From positions 4,689,852 through 4,753,851 of the forward strand of contig OZ026550.1 of NCBI GenBank assembly GCA_964020155.1: a DNA stretch of 64,000 nucleotides. The letters are read 5' to 3'. This DNA comes from Chondrilla cf. caribensis (Eukaryota > Porifera > Demospongiae > Chondrillida > Chondrillidae). Numbering within the stretch: position 1 is the stretch's first letter; every line of letters begins with the position of its first letter. Shown here in pieces: positions 60,659 through 64,000 of this stretch. Under the pieces are notes generated by a model, which was given only the letters and a program-made list of their open reading frames with translations, did no database searches and was not told where the DNA came from. Position numbers and translations under genes: made by a program.

Positions 60659-63550
60659 TTAAAACACTTGAATACGATGGTTACGACGATCAGCAATGTA
60701 AATCAAACCATCACTGTCTACTGATACACCATTAGGATCAACAAATTGTCCTAATTTACTACCATGTTCATGGACTAAGTCACCTCCAGTGGTGTATATC
60801 ATGACTTTGTGAGAAGACCATGAACTGACAATAAGATGTCCACAATCAGTGACATCTATACAGGTTGGCTTGTGAGCTTGTGAGTGTTGCTATTGCCACG
60901 GTCTGCTACTAGAATGTTTTCTTGGTCATAGAATGTGACACCAGATAAATACCGACCCAGCTGACCATTTCCTATGGTGTGCAATAGTTTATTGCTACTC
61001 CTATCATATACTTCGATGCTATGAGGAACACCAACAGCAATGTGGTTCCCTTTTGTAGCCAAACCCTGACACTCATCACCACATTTCAGTATTTTCTGAC
61101 ACTTTATACTTTCCAGTTCCTTGGTAGCTTCTTCACAACCTGAAGGAAATAAACAAATAATACTACTAGACAGCTGATGATCATCAGTGGGGGCTAGCCT
61201 GAGCTTATACAGCGGCAATGGTTACAGGAATTAGCAAAGTATAGATAAAAGTATTGAATAATAGATATAACACATATTAATTACATAAAATGTTTCATTC
61301 TGAAAAGTTGTCTAAAGGGTGCTTTGTATGCATGTGTGTGTGCAACAAATATAGTTTACATTCCATTTCGCACAGACAAACACTAAACACTTGAATAGAT
61401 GGCTCCGTTGTCAACATTATTTCGTACATCTGTACCGTTTCGTTTCATTTCGCTTGTCAGGAAACAAACGATGTTATTCAATACCAACTAACACATTAAC
61501 TTTATGTACGTGTGAATGTTTTGTATCAATCAAGTCTGATTTTACTCTGAAGAGAAGTTCAATTAATGCATGTACTGTACGTACATTGGGACTCATCATC
61601 TCTCACATACAAGCTTCAACACATGTATATGAAGCATAATAAAAACATTTAAAAATGATAAAGGATGTAGGGATAACAAGCAAAAAAAGGGAAAGAACAA
61701 GGTAGGGATGAGCAGAATGAGAAGACCGTCGGAGTGAGCAGCATGTCGGAATGAGAAGACTGTCGGAATATAACCATCCCTATATCAACAGCTGCAGACA
61801 GATACTGTGTATTGCACTAGCAATAACTGCTGTTGATATAGGGATGGTTATATTCCGACAGTCTTCTCATTCCGACACAACAACATGTCAACAACAGGTC
61901 AAAACAAGGAGACACATGTAGTTGTGTCTGGTTGATGATACTATGTCTGGTACATAAGGGGACACATGAGTATGAGCTGTACATGTAGTAGTTACACACT
62001 GTGGAACCTAGTATGCCTGCACATCCATTTCAGCACATGAGTGTCCTCAGGCTGAGTGTGATGCTATTGTGATGTGGAGAAATTGTTACAATTCCACCAA
62101 CCAGTGGCAATGTCACAGTGACTGTGGTAGAATGGGTGGGACTATGTAAGACAACCCATTGAGTGAAGGAAAGGGATAATGAGTTGTGATGTAGGGCTTG
62201 ATGGAAGAGAAGGATACAAATAAATGTGAACAACTCACTGGTTTAGCAGACAATGAGCGACTACTTTCTTGTTGAAGCTGATCTCGTTCACGACGAAGTT
62301 GATCACGTTCTTTTTGAAGCTGGTGGTGCTCATGAAGCAGTATGGCATACTGACGACCACTTTCTTCATCTTTATGTCGAAGTTCAGCATCTTTCTCTTT
62401 GAGCTGGGTGTCTTTCTGTTTGAGCTGGGCATCTTTTTGCTGTAGCAAGGTATGCTGCTGTTTGAGTTCAGCATCCTTTTCTCTGAGCTGGGCATCTTTC
62501 CGTCGAAGCTGGGCGGTCTGTTCTCTGAGCTGGACATCTTTTTGACGAATGGTGTTCTCCTTGATGGTCAACTCCTGATGGAGATGGTTTGGATCCTGAC
62601 CTATGCTATGGTGATGCTGTACTTGAAGAGGTTGCAGGCACTCTAGGATGAGATCCCTCAATCTCTCTCATCTGGGTCACAAGATGGAAACTGGAAGGAC
62701 GCTGGTGTGGACGATTATCTAAACAAGAACTAACAAATGGTAGAAACAATTTGTTCTCTATCTGATTGAACCGATTGAGATACTGCTCGCGTCGTTGAAA
62801 TTCTGTCAGTGCTATCAACTTGTCACCTTCATATTTGTTGGGTGGACCTGGCTCAGGCCAGTCATGGATCACCGTGGTGACAATCATATTCCTGTAAGAG
62901 AACACATCCAACTTCTCATCGTACCTTGGAGGGCTGTGAAGAGCCTCCGGTGGCATAAAGGCGTGGGTACCCTTAGCTGAAGATTTACGGGTCATCTTGG
63001 AGGGATCCATGGCCCGCATCATACCAAAGTCTGTCACTTTGGCTTGCAAGGAGACCTCGTTTAGTAGGACGTTGTTCGTACTGAGGTCGTGGTGGACAAG
63101 GGGTGGACTGCGACTGTGGAGGTAGCTCAGAGCTTGAGCTACTTGACGAAGAACATAGATTTTGTCGGGAAGAACAAAGTTTTCTTTGGTGTGTTTCTCC
63201 AGATAGTGTCTTAGACTTGTGTCCATTTTCTCCAGGATCAACATGGGGACGCGAGACCCCGACAAGAAGTACACTCCGAGGAACTGGACGATATGAGGAT
63301 GGATTAGTTTGGACCACGTCATGCATTCCTTCTCGAAATTATCAACGAACCGCTTGGCTCCGCCGGGAGAGTCATCTTCGAGGAGGATTTCGTGGAGCTG
63401 CTTATAGCTGCACACGAGGTACCGACCCAGTTGACTTACGGTGGCGTCCGATCCTTTCCCGAGAATCTTCTCCGTCAACTGGATGTCCGTTATCTTCAAA
63501 AAGGCGAACTGCTTGGAGAAACTGATCATGGAAGGTTGGATCGACGACAT
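60659..63550 (-). pseudogene. Kinase / coiled-coil / NHL gene, copy D, decaying
   Basis: The kinase exon spans 62239-63550 and the propeller remnant 60659-61139. The kinase reading frame is open (GKGSDATV, HHDLSTNNVLL, TDFGMMRA, MPPEAL). It ends in a frameshift near 62,605-62,640, where an insertion relative to copy A puts the coiled coil (62,240-62,620) in another frame. The coiled coil is the longest of the three (nine heptads in the first block). The propeller exon has a one-base loss just after its start (GGAACTGGAAAGTATAAAG), an internal deletion of about 300 bp near 60,875 that removes several blades, and further small losses. A truncated kinase-only protein of about 315 aa could still be made. 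Intron positions match A and B. The call assumes no sequencing errors, but the number of lesions argues against that. Confidence 0.8.
61745..61876. other. 48-bp perfect inverted repeat in the intron of copy D
   Basis: GTCGGAATGAGAAGACTGTC ... ATATCAACAGC (61745-61792) is mirrored exactly at 61829-61876, with a 36-base loop. Copies A and B have no such sequence here; it begins just before the shared AACAACATGTCAACAACAGG. Confidence 0.85.
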
Positions 63551-64000
63551 TTCCAACTAATTTGCGAACGATACGCTTTCATACGGTGGAAAAACGGACG
63601 TACAGATATATCAAGCAAGCGTGCGTGGGATATCGATGACGCCATTGACCACGCCTATATTTACCAAAATAGATCATTGCTTTATTATCATCATTTTAAT
63701 CTCCTTCTAAAGAAGACTCTAAGTGGCTGTTGATGAGGTGATTGTACACCTAAAGTATAGTGCCATAGTCTGAGAGTGATGTCTAGTAACATAGAAGTGT
63801 TGCATGCCTGCATTGTAGGGACTAGTCTATTTCAGTCTGTATACTGGATTACATTACCTGAATGTGTGTGTACATGTGTGGTATATATAACATCACCATC
63901 TTCACCTAAACTACAACGAAGTATGACATTTTATGAATATTGGTGATATTAACTGGACAGGGTGACTGGATAAACATACCAAGGACTATTATAACACCAT
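63551..64000. other. 5' flank of copy D
   Basis: No gene recognised. Does not resemble the flanks of A or B beyond the first few bases. Confidence 0.6.

Overview
This is intron-rich metazoan DNA, most likely from a demosponge. It has eukaryotic genes with many GT-AG introns, very abundant (CA)n/(GT)n tracts and 'tacgtacgta' low-complexity sequence, a short collagen, and a tandem family of kinase/coiled-coil/NHL-propeller genes of a type I associate with sponge genomes. The species was not determined. No tRNA, rRNA or CRISPR array was seen. Gene models below were spliced by eye, and exon phases were checked to be compatible.

Positions 1-14,000 hold two head-to-head housekeeping genes. A CNOT4 orthologue (minus, 8 exons seen, running off the left edge) and a NOL7-like gene (plus) have start codons only 171 bp apart, so they probably share a promoter. 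Their introns carry minisatellites, microsatellites and small DNA transposons.

Positions 14,252-30,345 hold a complete 20-exon glycoside hydrolase family 3 gene (plus; 743 aa; beta-xylosidase type; secreted). Its 5.6-kb sixth intron contains a complete antisense two-exon gene for a membrane-anchored collagen. Other introns hold 30-, 38- and 42-bp minisatellites.

Positions 30,800-64,000 hold a minus-strand tandem array. A cassette is repeated four times: an exon for a TKL-like protein kinase with a heptad-repeat coiled coil, then an exon for an NHL beta-propeller, plus flanking sequence. Copies A (31,490-34,882) and B (42,689-46,903) look intact. Copy C has only the NHL exon. Copy D (60,659-63,550) is decaying. 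Comparing paralogues reveals clean transposon insertions: a mariner-like element in the spacer between A and B, and a LINE fragment and an hAT element in the intron of B. Where the copy C kinase should be, there is unrelated material: a phosphoglucomutase-2 pseudogene, an intact single-exon histamine-N-methyltransferase-like gene, and RhoGAP exons.

The best candidate for a new system is the kinase-coiled-coil-NHL array. It puts a kinase, a stalk of variable length and a possible ligand-binding propeller in one protein, in a family that is duplicating and decaying.
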